Positions 1 to 8,785 of a stretch of 64,000 bases of DNA are shown in pieces. This stretch comes from Marinirhabdus sp963799365. Lineage in GTDB: Bacteria; Bacteroidota; Bacteroidia; Flavobacteriales; Flavobacteriaceae. The stretch lies in assembly GCA_963799365.1 (NCBI GenBank), contig CAWCWV010000014.1, positions 41,521 to 105,520 on the forward strand, written 5' to 3'. The notes under the pieces are model-generated. The model worked only from the letters and a program-made list of their open reading frames with translations, was not told the origin of the DNA and did no database searches. The first letter of the stretch is position 1. Each line of letters opens with the position of its first letter. The translations under genes and the position numbers were made by a program.

Positions 1-2
1 TG

Positions 3-209
3 ATCAACTACGGAAATATCCTCACGCACTTACTGGAATTTGCCTTAGGAATTGAAATCGCTCAAGTAGTTATTGCATCAACAATAGTATTATTGGGATA
101 TATTGTTCAGGACGTTTTTAAACTTAGAAAAGTGTATTGGGTAGTGACGCTTTCAGCATTAGTTATGATACTCGCGATTCCAATGTTATTAGAAAATTGG
201 ATATTTTAA
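3..209 (+). CDS. HupE/UreJ-like membrane protein, C-terminal part (5' cut by window edge)
   Basis: Reading from base 3 gives 68 residues ending in LLENWIF and a TAA at 207-209. The fragment has two hydrophobic stretches (around IAQVVIASTIVLLGYIV and VVTLSALVMILAIPML) joined by a basic turn. The segment LEFALGIEIAQ resembles the FNLGIEVAQ-type segment of HupE/UreJ family membrane proteins, which are linked to metal (nickel) transport or hydrogenase/urease accessory roles. Only the C-terminus is present, so the family call rests on one motif plus topology. The start lies outside the window. Confidence 0.55.
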   Translation: MNYGNILTHLLEFALGIEIAQVVIASTIVLLGYIVQDVFKLRKVYWVVTLSALVMILAIPMLLENWIF

Positions 210-296
210 CCTTTCCGTGTAACTTTCAGGAACATTTAACAACCAATCTTTTATCACTTTATAACTTCCCGCTACTTTAGCCAAGAATCTAATTTT

Positions 297-728
297 ATGA
301 AGGAAAGTAAGCAAAAACAATACGACATAGCCTATTTACGCATGGCGTACGAATGGAGTAAACTATCTTATTGTAAGAGGAGACAAGTTGGCGCACTTAT
401 TGTAAAAGATAAAATGATTATAAGTGACGGATATAACGGTACCCCCAGCGGATTTGAAAACTTTTGTGAGGATGAAGATGGTTATACCAAGTGGTATGTG
501 CTGCATGCAGAAGCCAATGCAATATTAAAAGTAGCCTCTTCAACACAATCATGTAACGGTGCAACCTTATACATTACCATGTCACCCTGCCAGCAATGCA
601 GCAAACTAATACATCAGGCAGGAATTAAAAGATTGGTGTATCACTCAGCATATAAAGACAACTCCGGCGTGAAATTTTTAAAGAAAGCTGGCGTTACAGT
701 AACACACATAGCAGAATTGAATCTATAA
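297..728 (+). CDS. dCMP deaminase-like zinc deaminase (ComE family)
   Basis: 143 residues with the full cytidine/deoxycytidylate deaminase zinc signature: H70-A-E72 (HAEANAI) and P97-C98-Q-Q-C101. The Asn/Gly-rich GYNGTPSGFENFCED segment before it is typical of dCMP deaminases, which convert dCMP to dUMP for dTTP synthesis. It is a soluble cytoplasmic enzyme. The stop at 726-728 is one base before the ATG of the S41 protease gene, so the two are probably co-transcribed. In Flavobacteriaceae this gene pair is common. Substrate (dCMP versus another nucleotide) is inferred from family only. Confidence 0.85.
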   Translation: MKESKQKQYDIAYLRMAYEWSKLSYCKRRQVGALIVKDKMIISDGYNGTPSGFENFCEDEDGYTKWYVLHAEANAILKVASSTQSCNGATLYITMSPCQQCSKLIHQAGIKRLVYHSAYKDNSGVKFLKKAGVTVTHIAELNL

Positions 729-729
729 T

Positions 730-2340
730 ATGCACTTTAACAAAAACTACCTTCCCTTACTTTTTGGGGTCGCTCTTGCGGCGGGTGTTTTTATAGGCTC
801 AAAACTCAATTTTGAAGATACTACCGAAAAAATTTTTGCAACCAATAGTAAAAAAGATAAGCTTAATAGGCTCATCGATTACATTGACTACGAATACGTA
901 GACCAAGTAAATACAGACAGTATTGTAGATGTTACCGTAAACGGAATTCTAGAAAATCTGGATCCGCATTCTGTCTACATTCCAGTAGATGCCTACGAGA
1001 AAAATGCCGAAGATATGCGCGGTAATTTCGTTGGGATTGGGATTAGTTTTTATCCGTATAACGATAGTATTGCAGTAATAAGAGCCTTAGAAGATGGCCC
1101 GGCAGCAAGAGCAGGGATTCGTGGTGGCGATCGTATTTTGTATGCAGATGGCAAGCCGTTGTTTGGTGAGGATTTTAACAGAGATAGTATTTCTGAATAT
1201 TTAAAAGGGGAAAAAAATTCTAAAGTGACATTGAAGGTATTCCGAAAAGGAGAAAAAGACCTGCTCTCCTTTAAAGTAAAACGAAACGACGTTCCATTGG
1301 TTAGTGTGGATGCTTCTTATAGATTAACAGATAAGATAGGCTATATTAAAGTAAACAGATTTGCTGAAACGACCAGCGAAGAGTTTGAAAATGCCTTAGA
1401 AGGACTTACAGATAAAGGTATTTCAAGATTGGTTTTAGATTTACGAGACAACCCAGGTGGCTATATTTATACAGCCGAGGAAATCCTAGATCAGTTTTTG
1501 GGAAAAGACAAATTATTGCTCATTACCCGGAATAAAAAAGGGGAAGAAACTAAGAGCTACGCCACCCGAAGAGGTAGTTTTGAAAATGGAAAAATATATG
1601 TTCTTATTAATGAAAACTCCGCTTCAGCCAGTGAAATAGTAGCCGGAGCATTACAGGACAACGATAAAGGTACTATAATTGGCCGTCGTTCTTTTGGGAA
1701 AGGATTGGTACAACGTGAAATGGCGCTTGGTGATGGAAGTGCTGTTCGACTAACTATTGCACGTTATTATACCCCAACTGGTCGTTCTATTCAAAAACCT
1801 TACGGAAACGGAAACGAAGCCTATTACAAAGATTACGAAAAACGCTATCGCAATGGAGAACTTTTAACAGCAGATAGCATACACGTGGCAGATTCGTTAC
1901 GATATGTTACTCCAAAAGGAAAAGTTGTTTACGGCGGTGGCGGAATTATTCCAGATGTATTTGTGCCGAAGGATACTAGCATTGCTAACGAAACACTTCA
2001 GTTTGTATCCAGAAGTGGCTATATGGGTTATTTTGTATTTGAGTATTTGGAAAAAAACCGAAAACTATTCAAAAATGCGTCTTTTGAAGAATTTAACCGA
2101 AGCTATACCGTAGATACCCAGTTAGCCGAAGCATTTATTAGTTATGCGCGCTTGGGAGAAGCTAGGATAGACTTAAGTGAATATTCCGAAGATCTTAAAA
2201 AAGCGATAAAAGCAAATATTGCTCAGCAACTTTATGGCCCCAATGCTTTCGAAATTATTTTGAACGACGGTGACCCAATGCTGCAAAAAGTTTTAGAATT
2301 GGAAGGGATTCTTATTCCAAAGCAAGAAGAAGAAAATTAA
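730..2340 (+). CDS. C-terminal processing peptidase, S41 family (CtpA/Prc-like)
   Basis: 536 residues. An N-terminal hydrophobic segment (about residues 8-23) serves as signal or membrane anchor, so the enzyme acts in the periplasm. A PDZ domain lies at about 95-185 (GNFVGIG...GDRILYADGKPL) and the S41 core at about 200-370. The Ser/Lys dyad is visible: SASASE at residues 297-302 and SFGKGLVQ with K324. S299 is 25 residues before K324, the spacing of the E. coli Prc dyad. The remaining C-terminal part (about 370-536) is helical and of no assigned function. It begins one base after the deaminase stop, implying one transcript. Confidence 0.9.
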   Translation: MHFNKNYLPLLFGVALAAGVFIGSKLNFEDTTEKIFATNSKKDKLNRLIDYIDYEYVDQVNTDSIVDVTVNGILENLDPHSVYIPVDAYEKNAEDMRGNFVGIGISFYPYNDSIAVIRALEDGPAARAGIRGGDRILYADGKPLFGEDFNRDSISEYLKGEKNSKVTLKVFRKGEKDLLSFKVKRNDVPLVSVDASYRLTDKIGYIKVNRFAETTSEEFENALEGLTDKGISRLVLDLRDNPGGYIYTAEEILDQFLGKDKLLLITRNKKGEETKSYATRRGSFENGKIYVLINENSASASEIVAGALQDNDKGTIIGRRSFGKGLVQREMALGDGSAVRLTIARYYTPTGRSIQKPYGNGNEAYYKDYEKRYRNGELLTADSIHVADSLRYVTPKGKVVYGGGGIIPDVFVPKDTSIANETLQFVSRSGYMGYFVFEYLEKNRKLFKNASFEEFNRSYTVDTQLAEAFISYARLGEARIDLSEYSEDLKKAIKANIAQQLYGPNAFEIILNDGDPMLQKVLELEGILIPKQEEEN

Positions 2341-2537
2341 TAGCGTTTACTTTTCTTTTTAATGGTTAAGGAGGTTTGCAAAATCCACAAGAGCAAAATA
2401 GCACAACCCGCTGCCAAAACGCAAATCACCGCAACAGTGCTATCGCCCACAAACGGATCATTATAGTCTACTTTTATAGCGTTGTAAACAAGCAATACAG
2501 CCGCTAATGCTATTAATATGTAAATGAATATTTTCAT
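2337..2537 (-). CDS. Small two-helix membrane protein, unknown function
   Basis: 66 residues with two hydrophobic helices (about 3-18 and 32-53) and a basic tail KKKSKRY. Its stop overlaps the stop of the convergent protease gene by four bases. No family is recognised. The clean hydrophobic pattern with positively charged end and the ATG start support a real gene, but coding is not proven. Confidence 0.55.
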   Translation of the reverse strand: MKIFIYILIALAAVLLVYNAIKVDYNDPFVGDSTVAVICVLAAGCAILLLWILQTSLTIKKKSKRY

Positions 2538-2579
2538 AATTTATTTTTAGATTAATTGCTTACCACTCAAAGCGAACAG

Positions 2580-2708
2580 CCTACTTGCTACTTCCAGCGC
2601 ACTCCATAGGCCTAAAGGGGCCAATCTACTCTATTCCAATAAAATTTCCTTTAGCTACTCGCTACCAGTGAGCAAAGCGAGTATCCTACTTGCTACCAGC
2701 GTCAGCGC
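2580..2708. repeat. Intergenic repeat-like segment between two convergent/tandem genes
   Basis: The motif CCTACTTGCTAC...CAGCGC occurs at 2580-2600 and again at 2685-2708. Between them is an 8-bp inverted repeat, TACTCGCT (2656-2663) and AGCGAGTA (2676-2683). The stretch has no open frame and lies just behind the marC stop. It looks like a short dispersed intergenic repeat of the genome, but only this copy can be seen here. Confidence 0.4.
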
Positions 2709-2709
2709 C

Positions 2710-3291
2710 CTAATTAAACAATTCTTGAATATTTGAAGTAAATAACTTTACTGCAATTGCCAAGAGAATTACGCCAAATATCTTTTCAATAATGGCAATT
2801 CCATTTTTGCCCAAAAATCGCTGGAGGCTGCCAGAAGTTCTCAGTACAATAAAAACTACAACTACATTTACTAGGATTGCTACAATAATATTTTCTAATT
2901 CGTATTCGGCTCTTAGAGATAATAACGAAGTTAAACTTCCGGGTCCAGCAACAATTGGGAACGCAATAGGAAAGACCGTCGCCATTTCGAGATTACTTTC
3001 GTTTTGCTTAAAGAGTTTAATTCCTAAAATCATTTCTAGGGCAATAAAAAAGAGAATAAAAGAGCCTGCAACTGCGAATTCATATACATTAATGCCAATA
3101 AGGCTTAGGATTTTCTCTCCAATAAATAAAAAAACGATCAATACAATTGCTGCAATAATGGACGCACGTCCACTCTTTATGGTTCCAGACTTTTCTTTTA
3201 GCGAAATAATTATGGGGATACTTCCAATAATATCGATCACTGCAAAAAGTACCATAGTGGCTGTAGCTATTTCCTTAAAATTGAAGTTCAT
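2710..3291 (-). CDS. MarC family integral membrane protein (NAAT/UPF0056)
   Basis: 193 residues with six predicted membrane helices. Family features are the N-terminal LFAVIDIIGSIPIIISL segment, the LIGINVYEFAVAGSFILFFIALEMILG helix and the FPIAFPIVAGPGSLTSLL loop. MarC proteins are inner-membrane proteins once tied to multiple antibiotic resistance; their transported substrate is not established. No obvious operon partner: the upstream gene at 3467 is divergent. Confidence 0.88.
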   Translation of the reverse strand: MNFNFKEIATATMVLFAVIDIIGSIPIIISLKEKSGTIKSGRASIIAAIVLIVFLFIGEKILSLIGINVYEFAVAGSFILFFIALEMILGIKLFKQNESNLEMATVFPIAFPIVAGPGSLTSLLSLRAEYELENIIVAILVNVVVVFIVLRTSGSLQRFLGKNGIAIIEKIFGVILLAIAVKLFTSNIQELFN

Positions 3292-3454
3292 GCAAGTCCG
3301 TCAACACGGTTTTTTTATAGGGATGTTTCAAGAAACAAAATTAAGGTATTTGTTTATGAGCCTAAAATTTAAACAGACTAAAGTGAACTAAAGTTTTGGG
3401 ATCTATAAATTTTTATTTTTCGGCTTCGATTTCATTTTCGAATTCAAAAAAACG

Positions 3455-3462
3455 TAGTTTTG
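3455..3462 (+). promoter_or_regulatory. Bacteroidota-type -7 box (TAGTTTTG) close to a start codon
   Basis: TAGTTTTG matches the TAnnTTTG -7 consensus of Bacteroidota sigma factor. It ends only four bases before the ATG at 3467, so the transcript would be leaderless or nearly so. No convincing -33 TTTG was found at the right distance. Confidence 0.5.
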
Positions 3463-3466
3463 CGGA

Positions 3467-4030
3467 ATGTTTCAACTAGGAAAAACAATTATTTCAGAAG
3501 ATATAATCGAAAAGGAATTTGTATGTAATCTCGGGGCCTGTAAAGGCGCTTGTTGTATTGAAGGCGAAGCGGGCGCTCCTGTGACGGAGGAAGAAGTAGC
3601 TATCTTAAAAGAAATTTATCCTAAAGTAAAACCTTTTTTACGTCCTGAAGGTATTGCGGCTATTGAAGCACAAGGAACTCACATACTTTCTGAAAGAAAC
3701 GAATTAGAAACACCACTCGTTCACGGCGCTGAATGTGCATATGTAACTTTTACAGATAATGGCACAGCAAGCTGTGGAATTGAAGATGCCTATAATGCTG
3801 GGGAAGTTTCTTTTAGAAAACCAATTTCTTGTCACTTATACCCTGTCCGGGTGCAAGATTACAGCGAATTTGCGGCAGTTAATTACCATAAATGGCCTAT
3901 TTGTAACGATGCCTGTACGCTTGGTAAAGCGCTGCAAGTACCTGTGTATAAATTTGTGAAAGAAGCATTAATTCGTCGTTTTGGAGAACACTGGTATGCA
4001 GAGCTGGAAAAGATAGCGCAACGCATTTAG
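3467..4030 (+). CDS. DUF3109 family cysteine-rich protein
   Basis: 187 residues. The N-terminal Cys cluster (CNLGACKGACCIEGEAGAP), then SCHLYPVR and WPICNDACTLGK, are the signature of DUF3109/YkgJ-like proteins, which are thought to bind a metal or iron-sulfur cluster; the biochemical role is unknown. No signal peptide, so cytoplasmic. A near-leaderless promoter precedes it. It appears to be a single-gene unit. Confidence 0.85.
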   Translation: MFQLGKTIISEDIIEKEFVCNLGACKGACCIEGEAGAPVTEEEVAILKEIYPKVKPFLRPEGIAAIEAQGTHILSERNELETPLVHGAECAYVTFTDNGTASCGIEDAYNAGEVSFRKPISCHLYPVRVQDYSEFAAVNYHKWPICNDACTLGKALQVPVYKFVKEALIRRFGEHWYAELEKIAQRI

Positions 4031-4147
4031 ACCACATAAAATATTAAATAGATAATCCCTTCAAATTAAAAATTACCCATACGGGTAAGTTTTCACATTA
4101 CTGATTTTTAGTATATTAGCATATAATAATCTCAAAATAATCTTTCA

Positions 4148-4747
4148 ATGAAAAAAATGCTAACCATCTGTTTACTTGCAGCTATGCTTATTGCTTGCGA
4201 CAACCCTGTTTCAAAAAAAATTAAAGAAACCAAACAAGGAGTAGAAAATACGACTAAGGCCTATAAAGAGCTCAATAAAATGGGTGACGACATTAAAGAG
4301 CTTCAAAAAATAGAGCCGCTCACCAATGAAGAAATGAAGGCTTGGCTTCCCGATGAAATAAACGGAATGAAACGCACTGGTTACAAAGCAGGACAAACTG
4401 CATATATTCAAATAGCAAGTATAGAGGCTACTTATAGTAACGAAGATAAAAGCAAAATCTTTAAAGTAACTATACTTGATGGTGCTGGAGAGATGGGTGC
4501 TTCTGCAACAGCAGGAGTTAGAATGATGCTTTCTATGGATATGGAAGAAGAAGATGAGTACAAAGTGAAGCGTACCGTAAAAAAAGGAGATAGTAAGGCA
4601 ATTGAAGAATACAAGAAAAAGAACAATAGTACGAGTATTCAATTAATGCATGAGAAACGCTTTTATGTACAAGCCAACGGCACCAATATGGACGTAGATG
4701 AAACTTGGGATGCCATAGACGAACTCGACCTGGATGATCTGGGGTAA
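4148..4747 (+). CDS. Putative lipoprotein, unknown function
   Basis: 199 residues with a lipoprotein signal peptide: MKKMLTICLLAAMLIAC, where the Cys at residue 17 follows the lipobox LIAC. The mature part starts with a charged helix (KKIKETKQGVENTTKAY) and ends in an acidic tail (ELDLDDLG). No domain is recognised. It would sit in a periplasm-facing or outer membrane leaflet. A strong terminator follows at once, so transcription ends here. Confidence 0.75.
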   Translation: MKKMLTICLLAAMLIACDNPVSKKIKETKQGVENTTKAYKELNKMGDDIKELQKIEPLTNEEMKAWLPDEINGMKRTGYKAGQTAYIQIASIEATYSNEDKSKIFKVTILDGAGEMGASATAGVRMMLSMDMEEEDEYKVKRTVKKGDSKAIEEYKKKNNSTSIQLMHEKRFYVQANGTNMDVDETWDAIDELDLDDLG

Positions 4748-4772
4748 TCTGCCCTTTTTTATAGAATATACA

Positions 4773-4800
4773 CCGGAAGCATTTGCTTCCGGTTTTTTTT
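4773..4800 (+). terminator. Rho-independent terminator after the lipoprotein gene
   Basis: CCGGAAGCA (4773-4781) pairs with TGCTTCCGG (4784-4792) around a two-base gap and is followed by eight T residues (4793-4800). Confidence 0.85.
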
Positions 4801-5087
4801 TGAAGTTACATTTTTTATATCATCGGTTACATATGTAATAAAGTAACCAGCTTAGACCGCTTAATTTTACACTAAGTAAAACAAAGTAGAGGTCTTAGTT
4901 AGGAAGAATGTCGCCCAAAAAGGGTATATAACTCATAGAAAAACAGGGGTTTCACTAACTCCTTTTGGAGTGATTACCTACCGCTAAAACTTCACCAGTC
5001 ATCTACTTTTGAACCCATAAATGCAGCTTACGAGGGCGAAACCTGAAAAGCCTAAAAATAGAGTAGGGAAACTTAAATTATTTTATT
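4801..5087 (+). other. 287-bp intergenic region, probable long leader of the T9SS gene
   Basis: No reading frame with coding character. It contains short inverted pairs such as ACTCC...GGAGT near 4957-4972. The region is G+C-richer and more structured than other intergenic stretches here, so a structured 5' leader is possible; no known riboswitch or RNA family was recognised. Confidence 0.3.
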
Positions 5088-6845
5088 ATGAAATTAGTAA
5101 TTACTTTAACAATGGTAGCCATGTGCTTTCAAATTACAATGGCTCAGGCAACCTTATCGGACGACTTAGGCTATCAAGAAGCATTGCAAAATGATCGAAC
5201 TCCCGAGTTGGAACAATTGTATGAAAGAGCAAAGCAACTAGAAAACACTGGTACAGCTGCAGCAATTGAAGCCAACCGACTGGCCATTAAGGACGCTTGG
5301 TTGCAAGTGAATCCTAAAATTGCAGCGTTGTATAAGCCTGTGGATAACAACGGTCTTTTACCAGAAACAGAAGCAAATATGGCCGTTAATGGCATACAGT
5401 ACTACCCACAACTAAAAGAACGAGACGAAAGACCTTTGCAAACCCGCGATTGGGATGTGGACAGGCTTTTACTTGACGATTTTGTAGATGGAGGAGTAGA
5501 TATTGAAGTTACCGGTACAGGCGATATTTATATTTCTGCTTTTCAAAATGATATAGAAAATGAAGGCGCCATGTTCGACGAAATTTTTATCTATAGATCT
5601 CTTGATGGAGGTGTTACATTTGAAGAATGGCAAAGAGTGAATGTAACAGCACCTATGCGTAAAATGCAATTAATTTCGTTAGACGGTACGGGCGATCAAT
5701 ATTTAGCCGCATATTTAGTAACAGATACTGAAAATTTTCAGGTATGGCGATGGAATACAGCTAATGGCGATTTCGTGGCTCAAGGAATTGCTACAGATGT
5801 AACCGATTTTGGTGTGGATAGAAATTTTCCAGCAGCAACTAGCGGTATGCGTGTTTCTGCTACCTATGTAAAATCGGGAACTATACATTCTGCAAGGAGT
5901 ACTGCTGGAAGTTATGGTTTTGACTGGGTCGATGAGCTTAATTTTGGAACCAACACATCGCAACTTGACTTTACCTATGGTAGAGCAGGTGCTTATTATA
6001 CCACTTATATTGGTGGCGTTTCGGGCAATCTTTATACAAGGGCTAACACAAACTTTAATGACCCAGTCTCTTGGGAAGTAAGGGAGACACTGGAGGCTGG
6101 TGCCTCTGTAGAATCTGTAGACCCTACAATTATCGCTACCAGAAAAGTACTTGCCAGCGATGAAGTCTTGGTCTTAACATCTTCAAGAGCGGTTGGTTCT
6201 ACTTTGGGATATAATCACAATAGTTATATTCGCGAAAATGGAGGCGCTTTTGCAACACTCTTTACTGGGATTGCATTGCCAAACCAAAGTGTTGCTCATA
6301 TAGACGCGTGGATTCGAAAGGGGACAGATTTTGAAGAAATAGTGACATCCTATATTGTCGATATAATCGATGAATCTTCAAACAATATTGGAAGATATTA
6401 TGGATATGATGGAACTAACTTAACACCCAACGAGATGGTGAGCGATGCCGATATCGATGTTTGGAATGGATTTTCAGCTGCCGTAGCCGAAACCAACGAC
6501 AACATGCCTTGTATGGCCTTTACAGGCACCAGTGGTGGAGGGTCCTTTGGATATGGTTTGTATTTCGATGCAAAAACCGAAATAATTTTAAATACTCAGG
6601 ATTTGAACATAGAAGGGCTAACCTATTTCCCGAACCCAACCAGGGATGTATTACATGTACAAGCTAACACTACTTTAGATAGTGTTGAGGTCTATAGCAT
6701 AACGGGGGCAAAGGTTATAGATTTTAAAAATAATGAGCTAATCAATACCATTTCTGTGAACACTAGTAATTTGGCTTCAGGCATTTATGTGATGAAGGTT
6801 ACGGCAGGTTCACAAACCGGAACTTACAAGGTTGTTAAGCAGTAA
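5088..6845 (+). CDS. Secreted protein with type IX secretion C-terminal sorting domain
   Basis: 585 residues. It has an N-terminal signal peptide (to about AQA, residue 21) and a C-terminal type A sorting domain from about residue 510 (LTYFPNPTRDVLHV...LASGIYVMKVTAGSQTGTYKVVKQ). Such proteins cross the inner membrane by Sec and the outer membrane by the type IX system, and are released or attached to the surface. The middle (about 130-500) is rich in beta-type sequence and reminiscent of beta-propeller proteins, with no catalytic motif recognised. Flanked by terminators on both sides, so monocistronic. Confidence 0.85.
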   Translation: MKLVITLTMVAMCFQITMAQATLSDDLGYQEALQNDRTPELEQLYERAKQLENTGTAAAIEANRLAIKDAWLQVNPKIAALYKPVDNNGLLPETEANMAVNGIQYYPQLKERDERPLQTRDWDVDRLLLDDFVDGGVDIEVTGTGDIYISAFQNDIENEGAMFDEIFIYRSLDGGVTFEEWQRVNVTAPMRKMQLISLDGTGDQYLAAYLVTDTENFQVWRWNTANGDFVAQGIATDVTDFGVDRNFPAATSGMRVSATYVKSGTIHSARSTAGSYGFDWVDELNFGTNTSQLDFTYGRAGAYYTTYIGGVSGNLYTRANTNFNDPVSWEVRETLEAGASVESVDPTIIATRKVLASDEVLVLTSSRAVGSTLGYNHNSYIRENGGAFATLFTGIALPNQSVAHIDAWIRKGTDFEEIVTSYIVDIIDESSNNIGRYYGYDGTNLTPNEMVSDADIDVWNGFSAAVAETNDNMPCMAFTGTSGGGSFGYGLYFDAKTEIILNTQDLNIEGLTYFPNPTRDVLHVQANTTLDSVEVYSITGAKVIDFKNNELINTISVNTSNLASGIYVMKVTAGSQTGTYKVVKQ

Positions 6846-6872
6846 CCTTGTATTTTTTTCGTAGTAATGCCG

Positions 6873-6918
6873 AAAATGGGGTAAAGGAAACTTTAACCCC
6901 ATTTTCTATTTTTTTTGA
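6873..6918 (+). terminator. Terminator after the T9SS protein gene
   Basis: AAAATGGGGTAAAG (6873-6886) pairs with CTTTAACCCCATTTT (6891-6905) with one bulged A and a GAAA tetraloop, followed by a T-rich run. Confidence 0.8.
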
Positions 6919-6997
6919 AAAGTTATATTGCCAAATGAACACAAAAAAAAGCCCATTTTTTTTAAGAATGGACTTTCAATTATTTTAAAAAAATTTT

Positions 6998-8782
6998 CTA
7001 TGCTTCACAACTAGCACAATCTTTCTTTTGTTTGAATTTTTGTGCTGCATTCATACTGTGCTGATAATACAAGGATTTTAATCCCAACTTCCAAGCGGTT
7101 ATGTGTATTTTATTAATATCCTTGGTAGGCATATCTGGGTGTACAATAATGTTTACAGACTGTCCTTGGTCAATATGATTCTGCCTATTTGCGGCTTGAT
7201 AGATAATGTCCATCTGGTCTATTTCAGAATAAGTCTTAAACACCTCTTTTTCTTCTTCAGTTAAAAAATCAAGATGTTGTACAGATCCGTCACGATCTCG
7301 AATGTCTCTCCAAACATCTGCATTGTCCATTCCTTTTTGTTGTAATAATTCTACCAAATAAGGATTTTTAATAGTAGTTTTTATCTTGGCAATATCTTTT
7401 ACATAAATATTAGACCAGATAGGCTCAATGCCTTGTGATACCTGTCCTAAAATAAATGCTGAAGAAGTCGTGGGTGCAACTGCATTTAGCGTAGCATTTC
7501 TTCTGCCATATCCTTTCAATACTTCTGGTTCCCCAAACTTTTCAGCAAGTTCTTCTGAAGCTTTGTAAGAACGCTCTTTAATTTCTCTGAAAATTTCACT
7601 GTTAAGGTTAAACGCTTCCTGACTGTTGAAGGCGTGCATTTTCGATTGCAACAATGAGTGCCATCCCAAAACACCTAAACCTAAAGCTCTGTTTTCCTTT
7701 GCAAAATTATAAGCCCGCTCCATAAACAAAAAGGTCTGGCGATCCTCTCTGCTTTCCGAATGTTTGTAGGATTCTAATTTTTCAAGAAATTCTGTAATTA
7801 CAGCGTCCAAGAAAAAAACCATGGTTTCTACAGCGTCTGTATCTTTCCATTTGTCATAATGCAACACATTAATACTAGAAAGAACACACACAAACGACCA
7901 ATCATGGTTAGAAGGGAGCATAATCTCTGTACACAGGTTACTTGCGTAAATTTTGTGATTTTTATCTTTATACACATCTGCAGCATTATTGTTTGCGTTA
8001 TCTGTAAAGAAGATATATGGGTATCCCATTTCGCCACGACTTTGTAAAACTTTTGCCCATAGGGTTCTTTTCTTTTCGTCGCCTTCTATCATTTGCTCCA
8101 TCCACTCGTTGGTAACTGTTACTCCGTGCGTGAGCTCTTGTATAGGATTTCCTTCACTTCCTATTTCTAGGAACTCCATAATATCTGGATGCTCAATAGG
8201 TAAATAAGGAGAAAAACGTCCACGACGCACAGAACCCTGGCTCACAACATCTACCATAGACTCGAACAAACGCATAATATGTACAGCGCCAGATGCTTCC
8301 CCATTATTTTTTATTGGAGCTCCACGATGGCGTATCTTCCCAAAGTAACCAGAAGTACCCCCGCCCAATTTGGACATCATTCCAACTTCAGATTGGGTGT
8401 ATAGGATATTCCCGATATCATCGTCTATATGCGACCCGAAGCAACTTATAGGCAATCCTCGCTTTTTCCCAAAATTAGACCATACGGGTGATGCTAGTGA
8501 GAAGTATCCCTCAGACATATAGTGATAAAATTTATCTGCATATCCAGGAATTTTCAAGATATCTTCAGCTCTTTCCGCTACTTCTCTGATGCGTTGTTCT
8601 GGGCTTACACCTTCTGTAAGGTATCCCGCTTCTAGAAAATTACGGCTGTTCTCATTGAGCCACGAAAAGCTTTCGCTAGGAACAGCATTTTTAGAAAGTG
8701 CGCCTTTTCTTGCAGCAATTAAATGGTTGTTTGTAGGTGTTGTTTTTTGCGCTTCTGGGGTTGTTGTTTTTTCTTGTTGCAT
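6998..8782 (-). CDS. nrdA: Ribonucleoside-diphosphate reductase, large subunit
   Basis: 594 residues, shorter than the roughly 760 of E. coli NrdA because there is no N-terminal ATP-cone. Active-site residues are visible: C114 (PISCFGS), N281-L-C283-T-E285 (the radical/disulfide pair and acid), and the C-terminal redox pair CASC before the end. It makes deoxynucleoside diphosphates with NrdB, whose gene stops three bases upstream of this start. The missing ATP-cone is carried by the partner (see the NrdB entry), as described for Leeuwenhoekiella NrdAB. Confidence 0.95.
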   Translation of the reverse strand: MQQEKTTTPEAQKTTPTNNHLIAARKGALSKNAVPSESFSWLNENSRNFLEAGYLTEGVSPEQRIREVAERAEDILKIPGYADKFYHYMSEGYFSLASPVWSNFGKKRGLPISCFGSHIDDDIGNILYTQSEVGMMSKLGGGTSGYFGKIRHRGAPIKNNGEASGAVHIMRLFESMVDVVSQGSVRRGRFSPYLPIEHPDIMEFLEIGSEGNPIQELTHGVTVTNEWMEQMIEGDEKKRTLWAKVLQSRGEMGYPYIFFTDNANNNAADVYKDKNHKIYASNLCTEIMLPSNHDWSFVCVLSSINVLHYDKWKDTDAVETMVFFLDAVITEFLEKLESYKHSESREDRQTFLFMERAYNFAKENRALGLGVLGWHSLLQSKMHAFNSQEAFNLNSEIFREIKERSYKASEELAEKFGEPEVLKGYGRRNATLNAVAPTTSSAFILGQVSQGIEPIWSNIYVKDIAKIKTTIKNPYLVELLQQKGMDNADVWRDIRDRDGSVQHLDFLTEEEKEVFKTYSEIDQMDIIYQAANRQNHIDQGQSVNIIVHPDMPTKDINKIHITAWKLGLKSLYYQHSMNAAQKFKQKKDCASCEA

Positions 8783-8785
8783 AAT

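Noticed and set aside
2792..3391. Plus-strand ORF opposite marC
   Set aside because: Shadow of the minus-strand MarC gene, which has clear family motifs.
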